This document shows, in pieces, positions 8,078 through 17,400 of a stretch of DNA of 64,000 nucleotides. The first letter of the stretch is position 1. Every line of letters starts with the position of its first letter. Under the pieces are notes generated by a model. That model was given only the letters and a program-made list of their open reading frames with translations. It was not told where the DNA came from and did not search any database. Both the position numbers and the translations under genes were made by a program. This DNA comes from Clostridiales bacterium (GTDB lineage: Bacteria; Bacillota; Clostridia; Oscillospirales; CAG-382): NCBI GenBank assembly GCA_003343885.1, contig QAKH01000048.1, positions 77,768-141,767 on the forward strand. Direction: 5' to 3'.

Positions 8078-11000
8078 TTACTGAATGTGTCCCGGCTTTA
8101 TTATAATACCGCAGCGGAAATTCTTTTCGGTAAAGCGGTATTTTTCAAAAGTACGCGGTCCGCAGGAATTTGAACCTATGCCGGTCATTCTCATGTCGGC
8201 ATATACGTATGTCTCCTTGTGCGGTACAAGCTCGTAATCATGCGCGGCTTTAGCAATATCCAAAGCGCTGAAATGCTGAGCGTTAAACGAAAACTCTTCG
8301 CTGTCATACATTTTCATTATCTGGAGTCCGTGACCTGTGAGGTTTCCGACAAAGGCATACCTTGTATCACAGTGGGAAGAATTTTCCTGAGGTCTGATAT
8401 AATGTTCAAAGTTGTCGGTTGCGGTGGTACGGAAATATCCTACCTTTGACTGATATTTATGATCGCTGTACGCTTCATAAGGTCCGCAGCCGAAATACTC
8501 CACTCTTTCGTTATCTTCCGGCATTACTATCTCAAGACCGAAGCGAGGAAGCTCATCGTAATTTCCGTCCTTTTCAACCTCAAACTCGAAGCTTATTTCT
8601 CCGTCAGAGGAAACAGTGATATACTGCTTTATTTTCATAACCGGCGCCTTTGCGGGAACGCTTAATGCAACATCCGCAAACAAAGTGACATACTCATCGT
8701 CAGCCTTATACATGCCGCAGTCATACACCTTTTGCTCTATGTGGTCAAGTCCCCAAGGCAGCCATGTTCCGTTAGCCATAGGACGGTCGTTGTCCGTCGG
8801 AGCACGCCAGAGATTAAAGTTTACCGGACGGTCAATCATTTCCTTACCGTCATGGACAATACGGACAATTTTACCGGAATTCTTGTCAAATATTACGCAA
8901 AGCTCAGCGCATACAATTTCAATAAAACCGCCGTCTTCTGTATATTCAACCTTTGAGGGAAGTGATACAGTTTCATCAGGCTCATCAAAGGTTACACTGC
9001 CGAGTTCAAACTGACACGAGCCCATCTCGAAACCTGCCTGATAGCAAGCAGTATCGGTATTGTAAATGAAGCGTACATTGAGGAAATACTCGCCGTCCTT
9101 GTCAAAGTCCGACATATCGCACAGCTTATATTTTGCCGTACGGCCTGGTTTTACCGAAACGCCGGGTATTCTGCCGGAACAGATTATCTCTCCGTTGCAC
9201 TCAACATTCCACGCAAGGTCAACATCGGAAAGGCTCTCAAAGAAACGCCAGCTTTTAACAGAAATTTCTATATTATCGCTGTCGAGAAGATTTACTTCGA
9301 CCGGCATATATGCGTTTTTAATCGCACGCATACCGTTGCTGAGAGTTCTGTCTGGGTAAACAAGACCATCCACGCAGAAATTGCCGTCGTGAGGATATTC
9401 ACCGAAGTCACCGCCGTAAGTATAGCGCTTTTTACCGTCGGGACCTGTTATCTCTACCGAGTGGTCGCAAAATTCCCATACATTTCCGCCCATAAACTCG
9501 TCATGCGAACGTATAAGCTCAATATACTCACGTATTCCTCCGGGGCCGTTACCCATCGCGTGGAGGTATTCGCAGAGGTAGAACGGTTTCTTTTTGTCTT
9601 CGTCCTTGCTTGTGATGTAACCAAGACAACCGGCAGGGTCGGTATACATTTCGCTTCGGACATCCACAAGATCAGCGTGACCGGCCACGCACCGTTCACT
9701 CTCATAGTGAATGTAGGCTTCCGGCATACGCGAAAGAATGTATTCACGCATGGCGTGCTGGTTTCTGCCGCAGCCGGATTCGTTGCCAAGCGACCACATA
9801 ATGACGCAGCCTCTGTTTTTATCACGTTCAAACAGCTTCTTTGCTCTGTTTACGTACGCCTTTTCCCAAAGTGAATCCGATGAGAGTCCCGACCAATTGT
9901 TTACAACGCACATACCGTGGGTTTCAAGGTCAGCTTCATCTATCATATAGAATCCGTAGATATCGCAAAGCTCCATCATACGAGGATCATTCGGATAATG
10001 GGAAGTCCTTATTGAATTTATGTTATTCTGCTTAAAGATTTTAAGATCTCTTACAAAATGGTCATACGGTGCGGTGTGCCCGAGAACCGGATGTGAATCA
10101 TGGCGGTTAACGCCTCTGATCTTTACTTTTTTACCGTTTATATAGAATATTTTTCCAACGATTTTTACCTGCTTTACGGCAATATTCTGGTAAATAACCT
10201 CGCCGCCGCAGTAAAAAAGAAGCTTATAGAGCTTAGGCGACTCGTCGTTCCAAAGCACAGGGTTTTGTATTTCAATGACTGTTTTATCTTTTACATACTC
10301 GCCCTCTGCTATTATATCGTTATTGGGAGCAAGCAGCGTATACTCAGCTTTTGCCTTTCCCACAAAATCAAGTTCAAGGCAAAGTTCTGCTTTACCAAGG
10401 TCATCCGACACACTCTGCTTTACATATATATCACGTATATGATTTTTATCTCTTGCCAAAAGATATACTTCCCTGAATATACCCGAAAACCTGAACATAT
10501 CCTGATCCTCGAGATAGCTTTGTGCATTCCATTTAACAACCAGAACGGCAATAATGTTTCTGCCTGCCTTTACGGCGCCTGAAACATCAAATTCGCTTGT
10601 GCAGTGGCTGACTGTTGAATATCCAACAAATTTACCGTTAATCCAGACATAGTGGCATGAGTCAACGCCCTCAAAATTGAGATACACACTCTTTTCTGCA
10701 AATCCGTCTGAAAGATAGAAATCCCTTGTATAAACGGCGCACGGATTTTTATCCGGAATATGAGGCGGATCGACCGGGAAAGGATAATTTGTGTTAGTAT
10801 ACTGAGGTACGTCGTAACCTTTCGACAGTACGGTCTGCCAGTTACGCGGGACGGTGATAGTTTCTGTGGACTCGAATTCATCTTCAAAATACTCGTCCGT
10901 TGTGAAATCCTCGTCAAGTTCGTTTACGTTTTCATAATATCTGAAGTTCCATTCGCCGCAAAGCGTCTTAAAGTAAGGCGAGCGATTGCGGTCAAGCTTT

Positions 11001-11104
11001 GACGCGCTGACTGCGTCTGCATACGGGATAAAATATGAACGGGCAGGCTGTTCATTGACTGAAACAATATTAGGGTCCAGATAATATTTTTCAAAAATGC
11101 TCAT
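8078..11104 (-). CDS. lacZ: Beta-galactosidase, glycoside hydrolase family 2
   Basis: A 1008-residue LacZ-type enzyme that hydrolyses terminal beta-galactosides. Domain order is the jelly-roll sugar-binding domain (RSPYFKTLCGEWNFRYY onward), two immunoglobulin-like domains flanking the TIM barrel, and the C-terminal beta-sandwich (bgal small-chain domain). The acid/base is Glu442 in MWSLGNESGCG and the nucleophile lies near residue 512 in YLCEYLHAMGN, both intact. RGVNRHD is the conserved first barrel strand. No signal peptide is present, so it is cytoplasmic. AAAGGAG precedes the ATG. Its promoter overlaps a LacI-type palindrome, so expression is probably sugar-induced; no LacI repressor gene lies in the window. 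A downstream GH78 suggests a role in galactose- and rhamnose-containing glycans. Confidence 0.96.
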   Translation of the reverse strand: MSIFEKYYLDPNIVSVNEQPARSYFIPYADAVSASKLDRNRSPYFKTLCGEWNFRYYENVNELDEDFTTDEYFEDEFESTETITVPRNWQTVLSKGYDVPQYTNTNYPFPVDPPHIPDKNPCAVYTRDFYLSDGFAEKSVYLNFEGVDSCHYVWINGKFVGYSTVSHCTSEFDVSGAVKAGRNIIAVLVVKWNAQSYLEDQDMFRFSGIFREVYLLARDKNHIRDIYVKQSVSDDLGKAELCLELDFVGKAKAEYTLLAPNNDIIAEGEYVKDKTVIEIQNPVLWNDESPKLYKLLFYCGGEVIYQNIAVKQVKIVGKIFYINGKKVKIRGVNRHDSHPVLGHTAPYDHFVRDLKIFKQNNINSIRTSHYPNDPRMMELCDIYGFYMIDEADLETHGMCVVNNWSGLSSDSLWEKAYVNRAKKLFERDKNRGCVIMWSLGNESGCGRNQHAMREYILSRMPEAYIHYESERCVAGHADLVDVRSEMYTDPAGCLGYITSKDEDKKKPFYLCEYLHAMGNGPGGIREYIELIRSHDEFMGGNVWEFCDHSVEITGPDGKKRYTYGGDFGEYPHDGNFCVDGLVYPDRTLSNGMRAIKNAYMPVEVNLLDSDNIEISVKSWRFFESLSDVDLAWNVECNGEIICSGRIPGVSVKPGRTAKYKLCDMSDFDKDGEYFLNVRFIYNTDTACYQAGFEMGSCQFELGSVTFDEPDETVSLPSKVEYTEDGGFIEIVCAELCVIFDKNSGKIVRIVHDGKEMIDRPVNFNLWRAPTDNDRPMANGTWLPWGLDHIEQKVYDCGMYKADDEYVTLFADVALSVPAKAPVMKIKQYITVSSDGEISFEFEVEKDGNYDELPRFGLEIVMPEDNERVEYFGCGPYEAYSDHKYQSKVGYFRTTATDNFEHYIRPQENSSHCDTRYAFVGNLTGHGLQIMKMYDSEEFSFNAQHFSALDIAKAAHDYELVPHKETYVYADMRMTGIGSNSCGPRTFEKYRFTEKNFRCGIIIKPGHIQ

Positions 11105-11140
11105 AATGTTTCTCCTTTATTCCTTTATATGAGAGTAGTT

Positions 11141-11184
11141 ATTAAAACCGTTTTAATTGTAACAGTTTGACAAGGTTAAGTCAA
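11141..11184 (-). promoter_or_regulatory. lacZ promoter with LacI-type operator
   Basis: Reading the minus strand, TTGACT (11184-11179), 17 bases and TACAAT (11161-11156) form a good promoter. A perfect 17-base palindrome ATTAAAACCGTTTTAAT (11141-11157) overlaps the -10 box and start point. Shape and position are those of a LacI-family repressor site; the repressor is not identified. Confidence 0.75.
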
Positions 11185-11195
11185 TACAGTTTTGA

Positions 11196-12140
11196 TTATT
11201 TGAGCAAATTTTCAGCAAGAATGAGAAGTGCCGGCATAGTTATAAGACAAAACAGCGTTGATACCCCGACAAGCTTCGCCGCAAGCGTAGAATCGGAATC
11301 ATATACTTCCGCAAGCACGGCGGTATTTGCGGCTGCGGGAGATGCACACATTGTCACGCAAACAATCGACAGCGTAAAATCAAAGCTGCTTCCTGCAAGC
11401 AAACATATACCTAACATTGCAAGCGGAACGAGTACAAGTTTAATAAAAGAAAACAAGAGTATTTTCACGTTTTTGAACATATCCGCAAATTTAATCTCTG
11501 ACATCAAACTTCCTATGATTATCATAGAAAGAGGAAATGTCATTCCGCCGACCATATCAATTCCTTCGGTTATAACAAGCGGAAACCTGACTCCCGAAAC
11601 AAAAAGAAGGGCTCCAAGGACAGTACTTAGAATTCCGGGATTTAAAAAAATCTTTTTGTAGTCTGTTTTTTGTTTTTCCCCGGTGTTCATCAGAGCTACA
11701 CCATGCGTCCAGGTAAAAAGGTTGAACGGTATTGTATACACTACGCCGTAAAGCAGTCCATAGTCGGGAAAAATCGCCTGCATTATAGGATACCCCATAT
11801 ATCCGCAGTTCATGTACATAAGAGCGAAGGAATAAACCGAGCGCTGTTTGGCGTCCTTTACATGTATAAAAGCAAGTCTGCTTACAAAAATCATGGCGGC
11901 ATGTATAATCATGGACATTATGAACACTTTACCTGCCAGCACGATTACCGAGCTTTCAGGTGCTGCCTGAAGTGATGCGACAATAAGGCACGGATTTGTT
12001 ATGTATGCAAGCAGCCCTGACAAAGCCTTTGTCGATCTGCCGTCAAGTATTTTGCTTTTTCCGGCGATATACCCGAAAATCATTGCGATAAAGAGTACCG
12101 TAATTTTTTCGCACACCTTTATTCCGTAAACGCCCAACAT
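11196..12140 (-). CDS. AEC-family (auxin efflux carrier-like) transporter
   Basis: A 314-residue membrane protein with about ten hydrophobic segments, a SALLAYITNPCLIVASLQ-type segment in the first half, and a second half repeating the five-helix fold (FPLVITEGIDMVGGMTFPLSMIIIGS). Family members export or import organic acids such as malate and related anions in bacteria; the substrate here cannot be deduced. The TNPC and GxxxxPLSMI features match the two crossover regions of the fold. It lies between lacZ and a DUF554 gene, all on the minus strand, with an 86-base gap upstream. The lacZ promoter lies just past its stop codon, so lacZ is independently expressed. Confidence 0.88.
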   Translation of the reverse strand: MLGVYGIKVCEKITVLFIAMIFGYIAGKSKILDGRSTKALSGLLAYITNPCLIVASLQAAPESSVIVLAGKVFIMSMIIHAAMIFVSRLAFIHVKDAKQRSVYSFALMYMNCGYMGYPIMQAIFPDYGLLYGVVYTIPFNLFTWTHGVALMNTGEKQKTDYKKIFLNPGILSTVLGALLFVSGVRFPLVITEGIDMVGGMTFPLSMIIIGSLMSEIKFADMFKNVKILLFSFIKLVLVPLAMLGICLLAGSSFDFTLSIVCVTMCASPAAANTAVLAEVYDSDSTLAAKLVGVSTLFCLITMPALLILAENLLK

Positions 12141-12226
12141 ACTTCAAATCCTTTCGTTGTCTCAAACTGCCTAACTTATACAGCTGCTCTTAATCAGTTT
12201 TACACCTTAATCCTTTTTTGTATCCG

Positions 12227-12940
12227 CTATCCTATCAAACTCATAAGGTAATTTATCGGGGCAAGCAGAACCGGAGCAAAAATTAAAGCCGGAAGCATAT
12301 TTGCAACCTTTATCTTTGTGAGTCCTATCAAATTCAAACCTAACGCGATAATCATAACCGAGCCGACGCAGAGCAGTTCAGCTTGCGCAGGTTCTGAAAG
12401 CATCGGGGCTATTAGACCGGCAAGCACTACCAGCGCTCCTTGAAAAACAAATACGAATACGGAGGCAAAAACAACCCCGATACCGAGAGAAGAAGCAAGT
12501 ATGAACGATGAAATCAAGTCAAGAACGGATTTTGTAAAAAGCAAGGTATTATCTCCTCTGATTCCGGCATCAAGCGAACCCACTATTGTCATTGAGCCGA
12601 CGCAAAACAACAGACTTGCAGTCATAAACGCCTGGGCAATATTCATTTTTTCATTGTTTTTACTGTTTTTCGAAAATCTTTTTTCTATGTATCTGCCAAG
12701 TTTGTTTATGCCGCCATCAATGTTTAGAGCTGTACCAAGCGCAGTTCCGATTACAAGCGACAATATAAGCACCAAAGTATTTTCTCCGTTAAGAGAACCA
12801 TCAATACCGATATAAATCGTACAAAGTCCGATTGCCGTCATAATCGCAGAGGTATACTTTTCATTTATAAAGCGTGCAAAAAGCAGTCCGCAGATACTTC
12901 CGACAAGTACTGTTACTGTATTAGCTATAACTCCTATCAC
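12227..12940 (-). CDS. DUF554-family membrane protein (YdfK-like)
   Basis: A 237-residue protein with about seven hydrophobic helices and the DUF554 features: MIGVIANTVTVLVGSICGLL at the start, GLCTIYIGIDG, and the glycine-rich GTALGTALNIDG loop followed by a basic KLGRYIEKRF stretch. Family function is not established; a transport role has been suggested from topology alone. Translation starts with GTG at 12940, preceded by AAGGA five bases upstream. A promoter of modest quality lies just upstream, divergent from dut. It may be co-transcribed with the AEC gene downstream. Confidence 0.85.
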   Translation of the reverse strand: MIGVIANTVTVLVGSICGLLFARFINEKYTSAIMTAIGLCTIYIGIDGSLNGENTLVLILSLVIGTALGTALNIDGGINKLGRYIEKRFSKNSKNNEKMNIAQAFMTASLLFCVGSMTIVGSLDAGIRGDNTLLFTKSVLDLISSFILASSLGIGVVFASVFVFVFQGALVVLAGLIAPMLSEPAQAELLCVGSVMIIALGLNLIGLTKIKVANMLPALIFAPVLLAPINYLMSLIG

Positions 12941-12961
12941 GCATATCCTTCTTTCTGATAC

Positions 12962-12990
12962 ATAGTAGATACATACTGTTAATGTTACAA
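12962..12990 (-). promoter_or_regulatory. Candidate promoter of the DUF554 gene
   Basis: On the minus strand TTGTAA (12990-12985), a 17-base spacer and TACTAT (12967-12962) make a moderate sigma-A match, about 20 bases upstream of the GTG start. Confidence 0.45.
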
Positions 12991-13019
12991 AATCTATATG
13001 CTGCGTAAAAAACTGAGTA

Positions 13020-13048
13020 TTGACCTTAAGGTAAAAATATTATATACT
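13020..13048 (+). promoter_or_regulatory. dut promoter
   Basis: TTGACC (13020-13025), 17 bases, TATACT (13043-13048), followed by AGAATGGAGAGA before the ATG at 13078. Confidence 0.7.
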
Positions 13049-13077
13049 GTTTTTAATAAGAATGGAGAGATAAATAA

Positions 13078-13521
13078 ATGACACAAATCGAAATAAAAAT
13101 CAAAAAACTTGACAAAGACGCCGTAATACCGACATACGGAACAATGTTTTCCGCCGGTGCGGACTTATACGCCCTTGCAAAAGAACCTGTCGTCATAAAA
13201 CCCGGAGAAACCGTACTGATACACACCGGACTCGCTTTTGAAATATGTGAGGGGTATGGTGGTTTTGTATTCGCACGCAGCGGACTTGCCACAAAAAAAG
13301 GTCTTGCCCCGGCGAACAATGTAGGAGTAATCGACAGCGACTACCGCGGGGAGCTGATGATACCTCTGCACAACTCCTCAGGGACAGATGCGACAATATC
13401 AAACGGTGAAAGGGTTGCTCAGATTGTTTTTCTCCCGTACGGGACTGCGCATTTTATCGAAACGGACGAGCTTGACGACACTGTCCGAGGCTGCGGCGGA
13501 TTCGGCTCAAGCGGTGTATAG
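13078..13521 (+). CDS. dut: dUTP diphosphatase, trimeric type
   Basis: A 147-residue enzyme that converts dUTP to dUMP and pyrophosphate, keeping uracil out of DNA and supplying dUMP for thymidylate. The five conserved motifs of trimeric dUTPases are visible in order: FSAGADLYA, the FARSGLATKKGL segment, NNVGVIDSDYRGEL with the catalytic-region aspartate and tyrosine, GERVAQIVFLPY, and the C-terminal glycine-rich RGCGGFGSSG arm that closes over the active site. Length is typical. It stands alone with its own promoter and shares a bidirectional terminator with the converging gene. No prophage genes surround it. Confidence 0.96.
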   Translation: MTQIEIKIKKLDKDAVIPTYGTMFSAGADLYALAKEPVVIKPGETVLIHTGLAFEICEGYGGFVFARSGLATKKGLAPANNVGVIDSDYRGELMIPLHNSSGTDATISNGERVAQIVFLPYGTAHFIETDELDDTVRGCGGFGSSGV

Positions 13522-13655
13522 AGTGCGTCGATAGCGTCGATAGATAGTATCGATAGCATAAACCGGATACAAAAGGCAGGTACAAGACGGGCTAAGCATA
13601 GTGACCTAATTTGGAGTATCTCAAGTTTGCATCAAATACATGATTATATTATACA

Positions 13656-13683
13656 AATGCGGACGGCATAAGCCGTCCGCATT
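13656..13683. terminator. Bidirectional terminator between dut and the acidic-tail gene
   Basis: A perfect 12-bp stem AATGCGGACGGC / GCCGTCCGCATT closes a four-base loop (ATAA), with A+T-rich flanks on both sides. It serves the two converging genes. Confidence 0.85.
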
Positions 13684-13700
13684 ATATTTAAGGTTTTAAA

Positions 13701-14720
13701 TCAGTTTTCAGCGGAAGCTGTATCATCTGCCGCATTATCAGCGTCGTCAGAAGTAGTTTCTGCGCCTTCGTCGGCAGCATTATTTTCCGACTCTGTTCCG
13801 TCGGCTGCATCTGCACCTGTTTCAACAGTTTCTTCCCCGGCGTCGTTTACGGAATCATCCGTTTGAGTGTCGGCAGAGTCATCTCCTGTTGATGCTGTTT
13901 CATCGGTTGTTTCTTCAGTTGTTTCATCGGTTGAAGATTCATCAGACGATGTTTCTCCCTCTCCCTCAGCTTCTGCGGCAAGCTCTTCATAGTACTCGGC
14001 AAGTGTCTGCTCTACATAAGACATATTGTTTATATCAATAGTGCCGTCTTCTGCGGGCTCTATATAATAGCTTGCGCTTACTATAACCTTATCCTGAATA
14101 TAGTCTAACGGAGACCAGTCTTCAATGCTGTTATTATTCAAGCTTATCTGACGAACATTTTCTGCGTTGAGTCCGGCAAAGCCGGCAACCTCTGTGAGAC
14201 CGCAGGTATCAACAGACGCCTCAACAAGAGAGGTAAGTCCGGAAAATACAGATGAATCAGTAAACTTTACACCATAAAACTCAGCGATTTTTGCTCCGGT
14301 AAAATACTTTACGTCATCCATAAGCGGCTTTTCGTCGGTTTCAAAATATGAGTAGTTTATAAGATCGTCAAAGTTATATTCAGAAACATCTTCTCCTGCG
14401 TCGGCTTTATCGAGATACTCGAGATAAATCTCTGCGAGTCCGTCTTTACCAGTGATTACCGTGCAAACTCCGGAATTTGCATCATAGTTAGCAGATATAA
14501 ATTCAATTGCCGCCAAATCCTCTTCTTTTATAAAAGCCGGTGCTTTTCCAAGATTCTCGGACAAAGCAGCTGCAAAATCCTGATTTTCAAGAAAAGCCGA
14601 CTTTGATGTAAGCTCTTCATAAAGAACGCAGCCAATAGCCGCAGCTACTACGATTATTGCTATAAGCATTACCCAAAATGATGTTTGCTGTCTTTTTTGT
14701 TTACCAGTCACTTGTGCCAT
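13701..14720 (-). CDS. Membrane-anchored protein with LRR-like segment and acidic C-terminal tail, unknown function
   Basis: Start taken at ATG 14720, with GGAGGATATT immediately upstream and the promoter -10 box about 55 bases further; longer frames would begin outside that transcript. The 339-residue product has a basic N-terminus (VTGKQKRQQ), one membrane helix near residues 14-36, and an extracytoplasmic region. Residues about 150-200 read like one or two leucine-rich-repeat turns (VRQISLNNNSIEDWSPLDYI). The last 95 or so residues are almost only E, D, T, S, A and G, probably disordered and strongly negative. I do not recognise a family. The acidic tail resembles those of several other proteins in this window. 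Divergent from spoIIE. Confidence 0.75.
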   Translation of the reverse strand: MAQVTGKQKRQQTSFWVMLIAIIVVAAAIGCVLYEELTSKSAFLENQDFAAALSENLGKAPAFIKEEDLAAIEFISANYDANSGVCTVITGKDGLAEIYLEYLDKADAGEDVSEYNFDDLINYSYFETDEKPLMDDVKYFTGAKIAEFYGVKFTDSSVFSGLTSLVEASVDTCGLTEVAGFAGLNAENVRQISLNNNSIEDWSPLDYIQDKVIVSASYYIEPAEDGTIDINNMSYVEQTLAEYYEELAAEAEGEGETSSDESSTDETTEETTDETASTGDDSADTQTDDSVNDAGEETVETGADAADGTESENNAADEGAETTSDDADNAADDTASAEN

Positions 14721-14775
14721 AATATCCTCCAAATGATTAAATACTTTCACCAAAAGTGAAAAAACTACGAGTTGT

Positions 14776-14804
14776 ATTATACCACGTATGTAACAAAAAT
14801 GCAA
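14776..14804 (-). promoter_or_regulatory. Promoter of the acidic-tail protein gene
   Basis: On the minus strand TTGCAT (14804-14799), 17 bases and TATAAT (14781-14776) give a strong match. Confidence 0.7.
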
Positions 14805-14876
14805 CTGTTTTTTTCTTTTTTTAAGTCTCACGCAAAAATCGTATTTTAAAATAAATATTGATTTACGACACGGTAT

Positions 14877-14910
14877 TTCGACCTTTTTTTCAAAACCGCG
14901 GTGATAAAAT
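14877..14910 (+). promoter_or_regulatory. Candidate Spo0A-controlled promoter of spoIIE
   Basis: TTCGACC (14877-14883) differs by one base from the 0A-box in reverse orientation (TTCGACA) and lies 21 bases before TAAAAT (14905-14910). A second loose match, TACGACA, lies at about 14863-14869. In Bacillus the spoIIE promoter has a similar long spacing with Spo0A bound next to the polymerase. The match is suggestive only. Confidence 0.4.
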
Positions 14911-14958
14911 GATGAAAAACAGAAATTAATACGGAAATGAAAAAGGAAGGAACAAAAA

Positions 14959-17346
14959 ATGCAACAGGCAAAACAAAGTAAAAGGAAGCCAAATAAAACC
15001 CGTAACGTAAGTTTCATGTCAAAAACAGCTCAGCTCTTTTCAAAGGCAAGGATTTTTTCGTTTAACTCGGCAAGTGTAATTGCAAACGCCGTAAAGAAAA
15101 CCGCCGCCGTCAAAGGTCTTGATCTTTCGGAAGTTCGTGATTATACTTTTGCTCTTGCAAAATCCATTCTCGGCTTTTTGCTCGGAATGGCTGCGCTTCC
15201 ACAGGGTATACGCCCTTTTGGTATTTCTCTGCTTTGCTCTATGTCAGACAGCAGAAGTGTTTTTTTTACATATATCGGCTGTGCGTTATCCTGTATTACT
15301 TACGGAGACAGCGCTCTTTCCTCATTCATAGTATATTTTATGCTTTTTGCCGCAAGAAAAGCGTTTACCGAGTCAAAATACGGGGAACAATTAAACGTAC
15401 GTATACTCGAAAGCGCTGCCGCAAGCACGGCAATAGGTATAATACGTATAAGCACGTCCGCAGAGCATGCCGTATATTCTTACATAGCATTTCTCTGTCT
15501 TGCCTGCATTTCCTGTGCGTTCACCTATTTCTTCAGCATACTGTTCAACAAGGCGGCGATCTCCGCGGCGCGTATAAGCACAAAAAGCATTTGTTCCTAT
15601 GCTCTTATGGGAGCGCTTGTCTGCTCTCTTTCCGGAGTAAATGTTTTGGGATTTGATCTTCAGCTCGTCGCGGCTTGTCTTATCACTCTTACCTACGCTG
15701 TGGCAAACGGATTCCTTCACGCCGGCATTGTTGGATTTATTTGCGGAATTGCCTGCGCAAGTCCCATTGTTTCCGCATCACTCGGATTGAGCGGAATAAT
15801 TGCCGCACTAATGTTTTCAAAAAGTATTTTTGCCTCGCTCATATCGTTTGCCTGCGCTTTTCTGATATGCGGAGCGTACAGTGCAGATTTAGGGCACACA
15901 GTGACGCTCGTACCGTCGGTGGCGTGCAGCTGCGTCCTGTTCTTCCCTGCCTGCGGATTTTTGCCGGAAGCCTTGAGGTTAAGCAAAGGAGCTCGTACAA
16001 AGTCAAGCGCGGTCGCAAAGAAGCAGGTACGCAAACAGCAAAAAGAACTTGCGGAGGCGTTTTTTTCCCTTTCGGAAATGTTTTCAAAGTTAGCGGAAAA
16101 GCAAAAATATCCGCTGATTGAGGATGTGGAACTTGCGGTGGACAAGGCTTTTTCCTCAACGTGCGGCAAATGTGCACTAAATGAGATGTGCTATGCAAAG
16201 AGAAAAACGGACGTCAAACAACTCAAACAGAATTTATATTCGGTACTGTGTGCAAGGTCGGTGGTTCCGGAAGATTTCGGGGAGCATATGAGCGACAAAT
16301 GCATACGTTTGCAAAATCTTTGCGACGAACTTAACAGCAGTTATTCCGGACTTTGTGTTGACTGCTCTAAAGACAACCGTACCGCACTTCTGTGCGCTCA
16401 ATACTCCGGTATGGCGCGGCTAATTCTTGACTCGGAAAAACGCAGCAACGAGGACACTGAACGAGACATTCAATTTGAAAAAGCCGTTTCAAGCGCTCTC
16501 TCGAAGGCTGACATTCCGTTTTCAAACGTGTGCGTATTCTCTGACAGAGAAAAGCGCACGCACATAAGCGGCATAAGCATCGACAAGTTTCCTTTTGGTG
16601 CGGAAGAGTTTAAAAAATATATTTTTGCCTCTTGCGGAGTAAAAATAAGTCAGCCGGATTTTGACATATCCGAAAAAAGCGAAACTGTCTTACGTTTTAA
16701 GCGAATTCCTGTAATATCGGTTGAATATTCACAAGCCTGCGCATCCAAGAAAAACGAGGATATCAGCGGAGACACGGTTTCTTTTCTGCACCACGAAAAC
16801 AATACTTTTCATGCGCTTTTATGCGATGGTATGGGAAGTGGAATAGGCGCCGCGACTGCTTCTCGGATTTCTACCGTTTTCATGGAAAAACTGCTCGGAG
16901 CCGGCGTCAAAAAAGAAGTTGCCTTTGAACTGCTAAACAACGTACTTCTTTCCCAGAGCGGCGAATGCTTTTCGACGGTTGATTTATTTGAAGCTGATTT
17001 ATTGACGGGAAGATGCATGTTTATAAAAGCGGGAGCGGCTCCCACTTACATTCTGAGAGATTCAAAGCTCTTTAAAATTTTTTCTGCAACTCCTCCCGTA
17101 GGTATACTCTCCTCTTTTTCCGCAGAAAGCACAAGGTTTGACATAGAACCGGACGACGTTATTATAATGCTGTCGGATGGTGTTGTGCAAAACGGTGAAG
17201 ACAGCACCTGGCTTAGTGAAATTGTTAAAATAGACAAGCTAAACGACCCGTCTGTTCTCGCCGGCAAAATCTTGGAAAAATCCCAAAGTATTAACACACG
17301 TCCGGATGATATGAGCGTTGCTGTTATCCGAGTCAAAAAAGCCTAA
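14959..17346 (+). CDS. spoIIE: Stage II sporulation protein E (SpoIIE), PP2C phosphatase
   Basis: A 795-residue membrane phosphatase that dephosphorylates SpoIIAA to release sigma-F in the forespore and also acts at the polar septum. A basic cytoplasmic N-terminus (about 60 residues) is followed by about ten membrane helices (roughly 70-325), a central regulatory and coiled region with a CGKC-type cysteine cluster (TCGKCALNEMC), and a C-terminal PP2C domain. Metal-binding aspartates are seen in CDGMGSG (about residue 622) and LSDGV (about 740). Length and domain order match SpoIIE closely. GGAAGG precedes the ATG. It is monocistronic, with a strong terminator behind it. Its presence marks the organism as an endospore former, or recently descended from one. 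Confidence 0.95.
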   Translation: MQQAKQSKRKPNKTRNVSFMSKTAQLFSKARIFSFNSASVIANAVKKTAAVKGLDLSEVRDYTFALAKSILGFLLGMAALPQGIRPFGISLLCSMSDSRSVFFTYIGCALSCITYGDSALSSFIVYFMLFAARKAFTESKYGEQLNVRILESAAASTAIGIIRISTSAEHAVYSYIAFLCLACISCAFTYFFSILFNKAAISAARISTKSICSYALMGALVCSLSGVNVLGFDLQLVAACLITLTYAVANGFLHAGIVGFICGIACASPIVSASLGLSGIIAALMFSKSIFASLISFACAFLICGAYSADLGHTVTLVPSVACSCVLFFPACGFLPEALRLSKGARTKSSAVAKKQVRKQQKELAEAFFSLSEMFSKLAEKQKYPLIEDVELAVDKAFSSTCGKCALNEMCYAKRKTDVKQLKQNLYSVLCARSVVPEDFGEHMSDKCIRLQNLCDELNSSYSGLCVDCSKDNRTALLCAQYSGMARLILDSEKRSNEDTERDIQFEKAVSSALSKADIPFSNVCVFSDREKRTHISGISIDKFPFGAEEFKKYIFASCGVKISQPDFDISEKSETVLRFKRIPVISVEYSQACASKKNEDISGDTVSFLHHENNTFHALLCDGMGSGIGAATASRISTVFMEKLLGAGVKKEVAFELLNNVLLSQSGECFSTVDLFEADLLTGRCMFIKAGAAPTYILRDSKLFKIFSATPPVGILSSFSAESTRFDIEPDDVIIMLSDGVVQNGEDSTWLSEIVKIDKLNDPSVLAGKILEKSQSINTRPDDMSVAVIRVKKA

Positions 17347-17400
17347 ACAATGTGCGTAAAAGCGTATGTCTGTACGCTTTAGCCTATAACTCATCCTATA

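Noticed and set aside
13523..13560. Short CGATAG repeats after dut.
   Set aside because: A few imperfect hexamer copies in an intergenic stretch; no spacer regularity and no link to a mobile element.
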